Virus record (IMG/VR): IMGVR_UViG_3300008113_000094
Location: 1 to 44,911 of that record
Origin: a virus
Reading direction: 5' to 3' (one strand)
Length of the DNA: 44,911 nucleotides
Shown: in pieces, positions 16,860 through 23,017 of the stretch
How the letters are laid out: each line of letters opens with the position of its first letter
Numbering within the stretch: the first letter of the stretch is position 1
Notes under the pieces: generated by a model
Told to the model about the DNA's origin: nothing
Database searches by the model: none
What the model saw: only the letters and a program-made list of their open reading frames with translations
Position numbers and translations under genes: made by a program

Positions 16860-16889
16860 TTGACAGGAAACGAGGTCCTGCTATACACT
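16860..16889 (+). promoter_or_regulatory. Promoter of structured RNA and tRNA-Asn
   Basis: TTGACA (16860-16865), with TATACA 16 nt or TACACT 18 nt downstream (16882-16889). Start expected near 16895. Confidence 0.7.
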
Positions 16890-16894
16890 ATAAA

Positions 16895-17040
16895 AAATAG
16901 CAAACGGGCGGCCTGTAGGATGAAGTCTCTTTTGTGAGATGAAAAATTACAGCGTATTAAAGCATTCTCTATCCGCAAGGAGACACGTGGGTTCATCCAT
17001 GAAGAGTGCTTTAATACACACACTCGATAAGAGTGTGTAA
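16895..17040 (+). ncRNA. Structured RNA upstream of tRNA-Asn
   Basis: About 145 nt without a convincing reading frame. A long stem pairs 16954-16968 with 17003-17017 (core GTATTAAAGCA/TGCTTTAATAC, 15 bp with wobble pairs). GGATGAA (16919-16925) can pair with TTCATCC (16992-16998). It ends in ACACACTC-GATAA-GAGTGTGT (17018-17038). The promoter just upstream supports transcription. T4 also encodes small stable RNAs among its tRNAs, a precedent by position only. Confidence 0.5.
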
Positions 17041-17049
17041 ATAGTTTAT

Positions 17050-17124
17050 TCCAGTGTAGCACAGCGGTAGTGCAGTTGACTGTTAATCAATTGGTCGTAG
17101 GTTCGATCCCTGCCACTGGAGCCA
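17050..17124 (+). tRNA. tRNA-Asn(GTT)
   Basis: Acceptor TCCAGTG/CACTGGA, anticodon arm GTTGA-CTGTTAA-TCAAT, T-loop TTCGATC, G73 and encoded CCA. Confidence 0.93.
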
Positions 17125-17134
17125 AATACAAAAT

Positions 17135-17809
17135 ATGTTAAAATTTATACCGATACCAATAGACCAACATGAGTTGATACTAGGAAAAAACTTCAGCAGT
17201 AATTTTGCTCAAGAAATGCAAAATTATTATGTACCTTTTATTGTCAAGCAACGGCAAATTCAAATTGCTAAAGAAACTTGGGAATATGGAGTTGCTGATA
17301 GTATACCAGGATCAAGTTGGGTGGGTGCAGGTAAAAATGTTGTTGATGTCATAACACCAACTGTGGAGTTAGATGTCAAAGGCATTAGTGTTGATCGTTT
17401 GACCAGCACGTTAACAACCGAAGCAAGTTTTTTGCAAAATAACAAAGGTAAAAACGATCATTTTGCCACACTGTTTAAAAATGCAGATTATGCGGCACTC
17501 AATGATATGTTTGTAAGTCCATGGTTAGACAAAGTAAAAAATACCAAGAACCTGCACCTATTGGCCATTATCAGAGAAAAATCAACTCATGCAGTTTACT
17601 ATTGTCTACTAAAGATAGTAGACGACAATGTTGATACTGATGAGTTTATAGCACAAATGTCAATGGATGGTAGTCGTAGTGTTGAAGTGCCGCTTATTGA
17701 ATCAACATACGGAAAAACTTATATCTATATGCCTAAACGGCGTTTAGAAATTAGACTTAATTGTCAAGGTTTGAAAGATTATTTGGTGTATTCTCATCAT
17801 TGTCAATGA
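17135..17809 (+). CDS. Hypothetical protein with possible PD-(D/E)xK nuclease core
   Basis: 224 residues, starting 10 nt after the tRNA-Asn. The segment at 57-83 (IPGSSWVGAGKNVVDVITPT then VELDVKG) has the arrangement Asp71 ... Asp80-x-Lys82 preceded by a Gly-rich turn, as in PD-(D/E)xK restriction-type nucleases. The rest is unassigned. No methyltransferase partner is adjacent, so a restriction system is not indicated. It overlaps the 3' end of a convergent gene by 53 nt (17757-17809). Nuclease function is a hypothesis from motif shape only. Confidence 0.6.
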   Translation: MLKFIPIPIDQHELILGKNFSSNFAQEMQNYYVPFIVKQRQIQIAKETWEYGVADSIPGSSWVGAGKNVVDVITPTVELDVKGISVDRLTSTLTTEASFLQNNKGKNDHFATLFKNADYAALNDMFVSPWLDKVKNTKNLHLLAIIREKSTHAVYYCLLKIVDDNVDTDEFIAQMSMDGSRSVEVPLIESTYGKTYIYMPKRRLEIRLNCQGLKDYLVYSHHCQ

Positions 17810-18605
17810 AATAACTCAGTGGACGATCGCTGACCATACATTGGCTGTGATATTTAGAAACGCTACGATTAAATAACTTTTCGTATTTGTTCCAGTCTAT
17901 GGTATTATCATAGTCGTAGTAAATCATAATTTTAAATTCATTTTCTCGCTTGACTGATCCGTGTTCAACACGTAGATTATTCCAGGCAAATGTATTAGTG
18001 TCTGGCAACTGTGGAATTAAAAATGAATTTTTTGGAACGCCATTAACAGTCTCCAGTTGTTTAAAATTGATCTTTGGAGTCTCGGCATTTTTTATATTTG
18101 AATAATTGTTGTTTTCAAGCAGGTAAAAATGACTTTGGGTGTTAGTATCAGTTATAAAAGATCTAAAAGATTTTGGAACATCAACAAAACCGTTGGACGG
18201 ATCCCGGTGTGGTACAACCTGTTCTACACTAGACCACAACCAAAATCCAAAAGGTTGTGAAAAATCAAACGGCAAGTATTCATGAATTTGTTCTTGGATT
18301 TCCGGAAACAATTTTAAGAATTCTGGTCTATTATTTCTTTTTATTTTTGATTTAGAATGGCCATGGTTGAAAACATTGATACATTTCCAACCTGAGTTGT
18401 ATCCTTCTTGATGGTCTTTACTAAAGACAGTTGAATTTTTATTAAACCATAAAGATAAAAATTCTTGATTGTTGGCCTGTATGTTAGGAACGTCCAACGG
18501 AACATAACAGTACTTTCCAAATTTTTGTTCAAGGTCTAGTACTTGCTCTGTTGGATAAGAAGCAAGTTCATGATTTCTTAATTGTTTAATATTGAAGTTG
18601 ATCAT
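17757..18605 (-). CDS. 2OG-Fe(II) oxygenase-like protein, paralogue A
   Basis: 282 residues. Iron-ligand pattern VPHRDPSNGFVDVPKSFRSF (His133, Asp135) and TFAWNNLRVEHGS (His215), followed by a basic segment. The same two blocks occur in the adjacent gene at 18586-19356, so the two arose by tandem duplication. The start overlaps that gene's stop region by 20 nt; both are transcribed leftward, possibly as one unit. The N-terminal LEQKFGKYCYVPLDVP is also shared. Substrate unknown. Asp-hydroxylase-like fold is my best reading. Confidence 0.7.
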   Translation of the reverse strand: MINFNIKQLRNHELASYPTEQVLDLEQKFGKYCYVPLDVPNIQANNQEFLSLWFNKNSTVFSKDHQEGYNSGWKCINVFNHGHSKSKIKRNNRPEFLKLFPEIQEQIHEYLPFDFSQPFGFWLWSSVEQVVPHRDPSNGFVDVPKSFRSFITDTNTQSHFYLLENNNYSNIKNAETPKINFKQLETVNGVPKNSFLIPQLPDTNTFAWNNLRVEHGSVKRENEFKIMIYYDYDNTIDWNKYEKLFNRSVSKYHSQCMVSDRPLSYFIDNDENTPNNLSNLDN

Positions 18606-19356
18606 TTATAAAGTAATCTAAAGATTTGTCGCTAACAAAACACTGATCGTAATATTTTTTAATACTACGTTCAATTAGTTGATCGAATCTTTTCCAGTCC
18701 ATTGTATTTAAATTGGTGTAGTAACATAAAATCTTTTTATGTGATCCAATTTTGATCGAGCCGTGTTCTGCTCTAAGATTGTTCCAGGAAAAAGTATTTG
18801 TTGTTTCTAATCTTGGAATAGCAAATCCTTTTAAAGGAATTCCGTCACAGTTAAACTCACCACGGTCTTTATTTTTACGATTTTCTATTAGATAAAGATT
18901 ACTAATTGGATTGTCGTCGTAGGCAAAGCTTCTAATAGATCCTGGTATGTCTATAAAATAATTGCTGTGATCTCTGTGACTAGGAACAGGATAGTTGTTG
19001 GTCATAAATGCCAAATCAATTTTATTGTTTTCGGTGTAAGGTAAGTGTTCCTGCATTAGATCAATAATTTCTGGAAATGCTTCTTTCAATTTGAAGTAAT
19101 TTTCATTTTGATAGTGTACCGTTATGCTGGACCAATCAGGATTAGACGATTTATGTAATCCTTGCGGTCCGGTGGTATGCAGGCAATTTTCTAAATACCA
19201 GTTAGAAAAGTCATTGATGTTTTTTGCCCTGATTGGTGGTATATCAAATGGAACAAAAATGTATTTTCCGTACTTTTGTTCTAAGATTTCAAATTCTAAA
19301 CGATAGTCTCTGAGTCGCAATGCTCGAAGATTAATTGGAAAACTGTTAGTTGACAT
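18586..19356 (-). CDS. 2OG-Fe(II) oxygenase-like protein, paralogue B
   Basis: 256 residues. Key blocks are VPSHRDHSNYFIDIPGSIRS (His127, Asp129) and TFSWNNLRAEHGS (His198), aligned with paralogue A over most of the length, including LEQKYGKYIFVPFDIP near the N-terminus. Gives a classic H-x-D...H facial triad. The ATG lies inside the -35 box of a + strand promoter that drives tRNA-Thr, so the two transcription units diverge from overlapping signals. Substrate unknown. Confidence 0.7.
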   Translation of the reverse strand: MSTNSFPINLRALRLRDYRLEFEILEQKYGKYIFVPFDIPPIRAKNINDFSNWYLENCLHTTGPQGLHKSSNPDWSSITVHYQNENYFKLKEAFPEIIDLMQEHLPYTENNKIDLAFMTNNYPVPSHRDHSNYFIDIPGSIRSFAYDDNPISNLYLIENRKNKDRGEFNCDGIPLKGFAIPRLETTNTFSWNNLRAEHGSIKIGSHKKILCYYTNLNTMDWKRFDQLIERSIKKYYDQCFVSDKSLDYFINDQLQY

Positions 19357-19378
19357 ATAGATGCAAAAAATATATTAT
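19350..19378 (+). promoter_or_regulatory. Promoter of tRNA-Thr
   Basis: TTGACA (19350-19355), 17 nt, TATTAT (19373-19378). It overlaps the start codon of the divergent oxygenase gene. Confidence 0.65.
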
Positions 19379-19387
19379 TAAGAATAC

Positions 19388-19462
19388 GCCGGATTAGCAC
19401 AGTGGTAGTGCAATCGCCTTGTAAGCGATAGGTCGTCTGTTCGAACCAGACATCCGGCACCA
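19388..19462 (+). tRNA. tRNA-Thr(TGT)
   Basis: Acceptor GCCGGAT/ATCCGGC, anticodon arm ATCGC-CTTGTAA-GCGAT, encoded CCA. Confidence 0.93.
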
Positions 19463-19684
19463 TAGTATATATCCCGTCTACACTTCTACGTTAACGAAGT
19501 GGGTAATTGCCAAATCCATAAGAGCACTGTGCGTAGGATCTACAGCAAGGCCCGCTATTCATGGGCGACTTGAGAATATCCTAGGTTGATGTCAGCTGGA
19601 CCAAACGACAGTAACGTGGACAGAGTAACTGCTCAGTTCTGGGCTCTTGTGGTGAGAGTGGCAGAACACTAATTTTAAAATGTG
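19463..19684 (+). ncRNA. Probable structured RNA between tRNA-Thr and initiator tRNA
   Basis: No reading frame. Stems seen: CACTTC/GAAGTG (19481-19486 with 19496-19501); TAGGAT with ATCCTA enclosing GCCC/GGGC; and GTTCTG (19636-19641) with CAGAAC (19662-19667) continued by CTCT/AGAG. Probably processed from the tRNA-Thr transcript, as no separate promoter is visible. Confidence 0.4.
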
Positions 19685-19713
19685 TTGACAAATAATTTTA
19701 ATTAATTTACAAT
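19685..19713 (+). promoter_or_regulatory. Consensus promoter of initiator tRNA and tRNA-Val
   Basis: TTGACA (19685-19690), 17 nt, TACAAT (19708-19713). Confidence 0.8.
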
Positions 19714-19740
19714 CAACACAGTTAGTGCAATAAATATTGA

Positions 19741-19816
19741 CGCAGAGTGTTAGAAGTGGCATCTGGCTAGGCTCATAACCTAGAGGTCGGTGGTTCGAAT
19801 CCACCCTCTGCAACCA
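19741..19816 (+). tRNA. Initiator-type tRNA-fMet(CAT)
   Basis: 76 nt. The first base C1 faces A72 (CGCAGAG against CTCTGCA), the unpaired 1-72 end used by bacterial formyltransferase; the other six acceptor pairs are perfect. The D-stem TAGA/TCTG gives A11-T24, the purine-pyrimidine pair typical of initiators. The anticodon arm is CTAGG-CTCATAA-CCTAG, with two of the three usual G-C pairs. T-loop TTCGAAT, A73, CCA. Confidence 0.88.
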
Positions 19817-19820
19817 ACAT

Positions 19821-19896
19821 AGGACTTTAGCTCAGTTGGTAGAGCGTCTGCCTTACACGCAGAATGTCGTCAGTTCGAACCTGGCAAGTCCTACCA
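19821..19896 (+). tRNA. tRNA-Val(TAC)
   Basis: Acceptor AGGACTT/AAGTCCT, anticodon arm TCTGC-CTTACAC-GCAGA, encoded CCA. It begins 4 nt after the initiator tRNA. The 112 nt following it form small hairpins such as GTGG/CCAC but no gene. Confidence 0.93.
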
Positions 19897-20008
19897 TATT
19901 TTTTGACTGTACCAGCAGTAAACTGGGATGTACTCCAGATGAAAATTAAAAGTACTGTAGTATGTCTGACACGGACTTGAGTGGAAAGCCCACAGTGTAA
20001 GAATTCAT

Positions 20009-20085
20009 CGGAGTGTAGCGCAGTCTGGTAGCGCACCTGGTTTGGGACCAGGGGGTCCAAGGTTCGAATCCTTGTACTCCGACCA
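20009..20085 (+). tRNA. tRNA-Pro(TGG)
   Basis: Acceptor CGGAGTG/TACTCCG, anticodon arm CCTGG-TTTGGGA-CCAGG, encoded CCA. Confidence 0.93.
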
Positions 20086-20097
20086 AAGGATATTATT

Positions 20098-20250
20098 ATG
20101 CCAATGTATGAAACAACTGTAAGAACACCACAAGGTGAAGAAAAGAAGCGCATCTATGCGGACACACCGCAAGAGGCCAAAAAACTTTTTGAATCACTGT
20201 ATGGTGGACCCAGGGCAGTTCCATACATTCCTAAAGTAGTACCAAGTTAA
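20098..20250 (+). CDS. 50-residue hypothetical protein
   Basis: Begins MPMYETTVRTPQGEEKKRIY and ends with VPYIPKVVPS. A ribosome-binding site AAAGGA starts at the first base after the tRNA-Pro CCA, 8 nt before the ATG. N-terminal beta-like pattern then a short helix (DTPQEAKKLFESLYG). It looks like the short phage proteins with a QEAKKL-type helix but is not identifiable. Encoded between tRNA-Pro and tRNA-Ala, probably on the same transcript. Confidence 0.6.
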   Translation: MPMYETTVRTPQGEEKKRIYADTPQEAKKLFESLYGGPRAVPYIPKVVPS

Positions 20251-20258
20251 GTTTGTTA

Positions 20259-20334
20259 GGGGCCATAGCTCATCTGGGAGAGCGCCTGTTTTGCAAGCAG
20301 GAGGCGGTCGGTTCGAGTCCGACTGGTTCCACCA
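20259..20334 (+). tRNA. tRNA-Ala(TGC)
   Basis: Acceptor GGGGCCA/TGGTTCC with two G-T pairs, anticodon arm CCTGT-TTTGCAA-GCAGG, encoded CCA. Confidence 0.92.
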
Positions 20335-20340
20335 ATTTAT

Positions 20341-20416
20341 GCGGGTGAAGTGTTTACGGTTACACGTCAGTCTTCCAAACTGAAATAGACGAGTTCGAAT
20401 CTCGCCTCCCGCTCCA
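20341..20416 (+). tRNA. tRNA-Gly(TCC)
   Basis: Acceptor GCGGGTG/CTCCCGC with one mismatch, anticodon arm TCAGT-CTTCCAA-ACTGA, T73 as usual for Gly, encoded CCA. Confidence 0.9.
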
Positions 20417-20421
20417 ATCAT

Positions 20422-20495
20422 GTATCCCTGATGTAATGGCAGCATAGCGGTCTCCAAAACCGTTCGTCGGAGTTCGAGTCTCTGGGGGTATGCCA
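20422..20495 (+). tRNA. tRNA-Trp(CCA)
   Basis: Acceptor GTATCCC/GGGGTAT with two wobble pairs, anticodon arm GCGGT-CTCCAAA-ACCGT, G73 as in bacterial Trp tRNA, encoded CCA. Confidence 0.9.
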
Positions 20496-20501
20496 ATCAA
20501 T

Positions 20502-20593
20502 GGAAGTGTGGCAGAGCCCGGTTTATTGCTACAGTCTTGAAAACTGTCGAGTCAGAAATGGCTCCGTGAGTTCGAATCTCACCGCTTCCACCA
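20502..20593 (+). tRNA. tRNA-Ser(TGA)
   Basis: Acceptor GGAAGTG/CGCTTCC, anticodon arm ACAGT-CTTGAAA-ACTGT, long variable arm, encoded CCA. Confidence 0.93.
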
Positions 20594-20632
20594 AATATGT
20601 TTATTTGTTGTAAAAATACAACAACACGCTGG

Positions 20633-20662
20633 TAGACCAAAAAATTGAATTAAATGTATACT
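20633..20662 (+). promoter_or_regulatory. Promoter in repeat copy 1
   Basis: TAGACC (20633-20638), 18 nt, TATACT (20657-20662). Confidence 0.55.
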
Positions 20663-20734
20663 AGAGACTAGTTAGGAAATTAACTAAGTTTGTGATCGAG
20701 CAAACAACGTTGTAAAAATACAACAAAAAACTAG

Positions 20735-20763
20735 TAGACACTTAATTCGATTAAATGTATACT
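20735..20763 (+). promoter_or_regulatory. Promoter in repeat copy 2
   Basis: TAGACA (20735-20740), 17 nt, TATACT (20758-20763). Start expected near 20770, directly upstream of the structured RNA. Confidence 0.6.
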
Positions 20764-20769
20764 AGAGAC

Positions 20770-21051
20770 TAGTTAGGAAATTAACTAGACGTTCTTTAAG
20801 AAGTTGTTGTTTTAGGTAACCCGCAAGGGTTGCTATTTTAAAACGTATTAAAGGTTACCTACACCGTTAGGGATCTAAGGCGAGGACAGTGGGGCCGCCC
20901 ACGCTCAAGCTAGGTCTATGAAGCCGAGCAGTAATGCTCAGAAAAGCGGCGGATCATGTGGGCAGTAATGACCGTGCAGGCTTATAGGAGACGGTCCTAT
21001 AAGTAGACATAGATGCACAATGGTTCCTTTAGTACTTTTTAAAATAGTTTT
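20770..21051 (+). ncRNA. Structured RNA with GNRA tetraloops, upstream of tRNA-Asp
   Basis: Base composition is GC-rich against AT-rich surroundings and there is no reading frame. Stems: AGGTAACC (20814-20821) with GGTTACCT (20853-20860), which competes with AACCC-GCAA-GGGTT (20819-20832); GAGCA-GTAA-TGCTC (20926-20939); CTTATAGGA-GACGG-TCCTATAAG (20981-21003, 9 bp); and GTGGG/CCCAC. GCAA and GTAA are GNRA tetraloops, common in folded RNAs with tertiary contacts. Two tandem promoters precede it. It could be a GOLLD-like or unnamed phage RNA. Confidence 0.6.
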
Positions 21052-21128
21052 GGTCCCATAGTATAGCCTGGTCAGTACAGCGGCTTGTCACGCCGTCGGC
21101 AGGGGTTCGAATCCCCTTGGGACCGCCA
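21052..21128 (+). tRNA. tRNA-Asp(GTC)
   Basis: Acceptor GGTCCCA/TGGGACC, anticodon arm GCGGC-TTGTCAC-GCCGT, G73, encoded CCA. Confidence 0.94.
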
Positions 21129-21431
21129 AGTTTTGTTAGAGTGTCAGCAAGTGAAGTCACGCTGTTCAGTATTCTTCGAAGGTACTGCTCAGTAGAAGGT
21201 TTTGGGTTCAACTCCCACCCGCGGGGAACTGCGGAGGCCTGTAACGGAGGCAGACTGGATGAATCCCAAGTGACGTACCGAGTCCCGCTCGAGCTTGTTA
21301 CACGGGTGAATGGTGCTAATAACGATGGTAGCACTACTTTAACAAATTCATTTTTGAGAGCCACATCGCCTGGATACTTCCCTCGGTAACGAGGCACTAG
21401 GTCTTGCAACCGTGGCTCTCCACTTTTAACA
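21129..21431 (+). ncRNA. Structured RNA between tRNA-Asp and tRNA-Glu
   Basis: About 300 nt without a supported gene; reading frames on both strands here are chance. Stems: CAGTA/TACTG with an apical TTCG region near 21170; CCGC/GCGG (about 21220-21236); GTGCTA/TAGCAC (21313-21318 with 21329-21334); GAGAGCCAC (21356-21364) with GTGGCTCTC (21412-21420), perfect 9 bp, enclosing CCTGG/CTAGG and CCTCG-GTAA-CGAGG (21381-21394), again a GNRA loop. It is followed by a Rho-independent terminator. Confidence 0.6.
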
Positions 21432-21434
21432 CGG

Positions 21435-21479
21435 CCCTGTTCGGTTGCTTAACTGGACTGCTACAGGGTTTTTCTTTTT
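21435..21479 (+). terminator. Rho-independent terminator
   Basis: CCCTGT (21435-21440) pairs with ACAGGG (21463-21468), with an inner hairpin GGTT/AACT, followed by TTTTTCTTTTT. It ends the structured RNA transcript 2 nt before tRNA-Glu begins. Confidence 0.7.
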
Positions 21480-21481
21480 AC

Positions 21482-21556
21482 GGAGCATTCGTCTATCGGT
21501 TAGGACATCAGGTTTTCATCCTGAGAAGAGGGGTTCGACTCCCCTATGCTCTTCCA
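21482..21556 (+). tRNA. tRNA-Glu(TTC)
   Basis: Acceptor GGAGCAT/ATGCTCT, anticodon arm TCAGG-TTTTCAT-CCTGA, encoded CCA. It starts directly after a terminator, so its promoter must be upstream read-through. Confidence 0.92.
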
Positions 21557-21820
21557 AGTTTTGAGGTGACGCTACAGTCGTAACTGCCCGGGCAGGAGAA
21601 GACAAAAAGCCTAAGCATGCAGATGAGCTCGCATGGCCTCAGATCGTTTTTATAGGAGAGTCGCAGTCGAGTCCATGCGTACTCTTAAATGAAGGGCCTA
21701 CGGAGCCGCGTCCTGTAGTTAGTTTTAGCAGTTGTTGCAACCTAGTTGCCTTGAATCGTGGTTTACTCCGCCAGGCCGATACGTCTAGAGCGTGTCGAAG
21801 CAAGATTCCAACTGCTTTTT
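21557..21820 (+). ncRNA. Possible structured RNA between tRNA-Glu and tRNA-Tyr
   Basis: 264 nt without a supported gene. Visible elements are the palindrome CTGCCCGGGCAG (21584-21595), CATGC/GCATG (near 21616), and CTACGGA with TCCTGTAG (near 21698). Less compellingly folded than its two neighbours to the left. Confidence 0.35.
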
Positions 21821-21907
21821 GGAGATGTAGGAAAATTGGTAACCCCAGTGGACTGTAAATCCGCCGCCCGAAAGGCACTACTGGTTCGACTCCAGTCGTC
21901 TCCACCA
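21821..21907 (+). tRNA. tRNA-Tyr(GTA)
   Basis: Acceptor GGAGATG/CGTCTCC, anticodon arm GTGGA-CTGTAAA-TCCGC, long variable arm as in bacterial Tyr, encoded CCA. Confidence 0.93.
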
Positions 21908-21913
21908 ATTATT

Positions 21914-21988
21914 GCGGGTATAGCTCAGAGGTAGAGCAGTAGACTTTTAATCTATTGGTCGAAGGTTCGATCCCTTCTGCCCGTACCA
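21914..21988 (+). tRNA. tRNA-Lys(TTT)
   Basis: Acceptor GCGGGTA/TGCCCGT, anticodon arm GTAGA-CTTTTAA-TCTAT, encoded CCA. Confidence 0.93.
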
Positions 21989-21995
21989 ATTACAT

Positions 21996-22073
21996 GCACC
22001 GATGGCAGAGTGGCCCAATGCACGGGATTGCAAATCCTGAAAACCGCAGGTTCAAATCCTGCTCGGTGTTCCA
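21996..22073 (+). tRNA. tRNA-Cys(GCA)
   Basis: Acceptor GCACCGA/TCGGTGT, anticodon arm CGGGA-TTGCAAA-TCCTG, T73 as in bacterial Cys, encoded CCA. Confidence 0.92.
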
Positions 22074-22078
22074 TACAT

Positions 22079-22153
22079 AGCCGTGTAGCTCAGAGGAAGA
22101 GCATTGTCTTGATAAGGCAAGGGTCGACATTTCGAAATTGTCCATGGCTACCA
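22079..22153 (+). tRNA. tRNA-Ile(GAT)
   Basis: Acceptor AGCCGTG/CATGGCT, anticodon arm TTGTC-TTGATAA-GGCAA with normal T33, encoded CCA. The T stem GACAT/TTGTC has one mismatch. Confidence 0.9.
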
Positions 22154-22176
22154 CATCCTAAAAAAGAAAGTGATAT

Positions 22177-22371
22177 ATGAATATTTCTAAAATACAACAA
22201 CATCAGATTCAACAATACAACTTAGAACAACTCAATCTTCAAAAGAAGAGAGAAGATGATTATCGCAAGGTTGTTGAAAAACGTAACTTTGATCAAATTG
22301 TAGCAGAACGAGTGGCAAGAAATATTCGTTTAGATTTGGACAAGGGTAAGAATATAGACTTAGAATGTTAA
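22177..22371 (+). CDS. Small charged helical protein
   Basis: 64 residues, Gln-rich N-terminus (KIQQHQIQQYNLEQLNLQKK) and a basic-acidic helix thereafter. AAGAAAG upstream may serve as ribosome-binding site. No motif recognised. The next gene starts 10 nt downstream with its own AAGGAGG-like site, so the two are probably co-transcribed with the preceding tRNAs. Confidence 0.65.
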   Translation: MNISKIQQHQIQQYNLEQLNLQKKREDDYRKVVEKRNFDQIVAERVARNIRLDLDKGKNIDLEC

Positions 22372-22381
22372 GGAGGCAATT

Positions 22382-22999
22382 ATGCCAGCAGTATTTTTAG
22401 TTAGTGATACACATTTCGGACACGCTGGCGTATGTCGCTTTACTGAGTCAGACGGAGTCACAAAGATCCGTCCCTGGACAGATCCCAACGAAATGGATGA
22501 AGAAATGATCCGTAGGTGGAACGACCGTGTACGTCCCAACGACAAGGTGTACCATTTGGGCGATGTGGTTATTAACCGTCGAGCATTAAAAACTGTAGGT
22601 AGGTTGAACGGGGACAAGGTATTGATCCGCGGCAACCATGATATTTTCCGTGACGACGAGTATCGTGAATACTTTCGTGAGTTGCGAGCATACCATGTGA
22701 TGAATGGAATGATCTTGAGTCACATACCGATCCACCCTGAATCTTTGGGACGTTTTGGTGTTAACATTCACGGACACTTGCACACAAATCGGGTAATGAA
22801 AACTATAAAAGTTGATAGAGTCGGACCTTACGATCCTAGGCCTTTTACAGTAGAAGAACCCGTGATAGATGTTCGATATCATTGTGTTTGTGTTGAACAA
22901 ACAGACTTTGCTCCTATCTTGTTTGAAGATGCTATCAAACGCATCGAAGCCGAAGGTGGTAGTATAGGTTTTAAAAACGGCAATGGTCCTACAATGTAA
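22382..22999 (+). CDS. Calcineurin-like metallophosphoesterase
   Basis: 205 residues. All blocks of the dimetal phosphoesterase fold are present: SDTHFGH (Asp9, His11), HLGDVV (Asp61), RGNHD (84-87 with Asn85, His86), SHIPIH (His114) and IHGHLH (131-134). Strong ribosome-binding site AAGGAGG precedes the ATG. Family members cleave phosphodiesters or phosphomonoesters; T4-like phages often carry one of unknown substrate. Its position in the middle of the tRNA cluster makes RNA 2',3'-phosphate or nucleotide metabolism conceivable, without direct evidence. Confidence 0.88.
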   Translation: MPAVFLVSDTHFGHAGVCRFTESDGVTKIRPWTDPNEMDEEMIRRWNDRVRPNDKVYHLGDVVINRRALKTVGRLNGDKVLIRGNHDIFRDDEYREYFRELRAYHVMNGMILSHIPIHPESLGRFGVNIHGHLHTNRVMKTIKVDRVGPYDPRPFTVEEPVIDVRYHCVCVEQTDFAPILFEDAIKRIEAEGGSIGFKNGNGPTM

Positions 23000-23017
23000 G
23001 GCTCCACAGTCGTGTGT

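Larger units (their letters stand above)
20607..20787 (+). repeat. Tandem imperfect direct repeat of about 80 bp, each copy with a promoter
   Basis: Copy 1 (20607-20686) and copy 2 (20709-20787) share GTTGTAAAAATACAACAA, then a TAGAC-containing -35 region, ATTAAATGTATACTAGAGAC and TAGTTAGGAAATTAACTA. Each begins with a hairpin; in copy 1 it is TTGTTGTA-AAAA-TACAACAA (8 bp). The repeat places two identical -10 boxes 101 nt apart. Confidence 0.85.

Noticed and set aside
17135-17809. Restriction-modification system
   Set aside because: No DNA methyltransferase or specificity gene is adjacent to the possible nuclease; the methyltransferases in the window look like small-molecule or sugar types.
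19592-20496. Several long - strand reading frames with protein-like sequence opposite the tRNAs
   Set aside because: They are antisense to tRNA-Met, -Val, -Pro, -Ala, -Gly and -Trp; phrases such as RIRTLDPLVPNQ are the familiar artefact of translating tRNA complements.
20607-20787. CRISPR or integrase attachment repeat
   Set aside because: Only two copies, each containing a promoter, no spacers, no integrase nearby.
21029-21409. 126-residue - strand frame over tRNA-Asp and the following segment, and a 90-residue + strand frame at 21117
   Set aside because: Both run through tRNA and stem-rich RNA, have no ribosome-binding site, and have unlikely composition. The inverted repeats there explain the sequence better.
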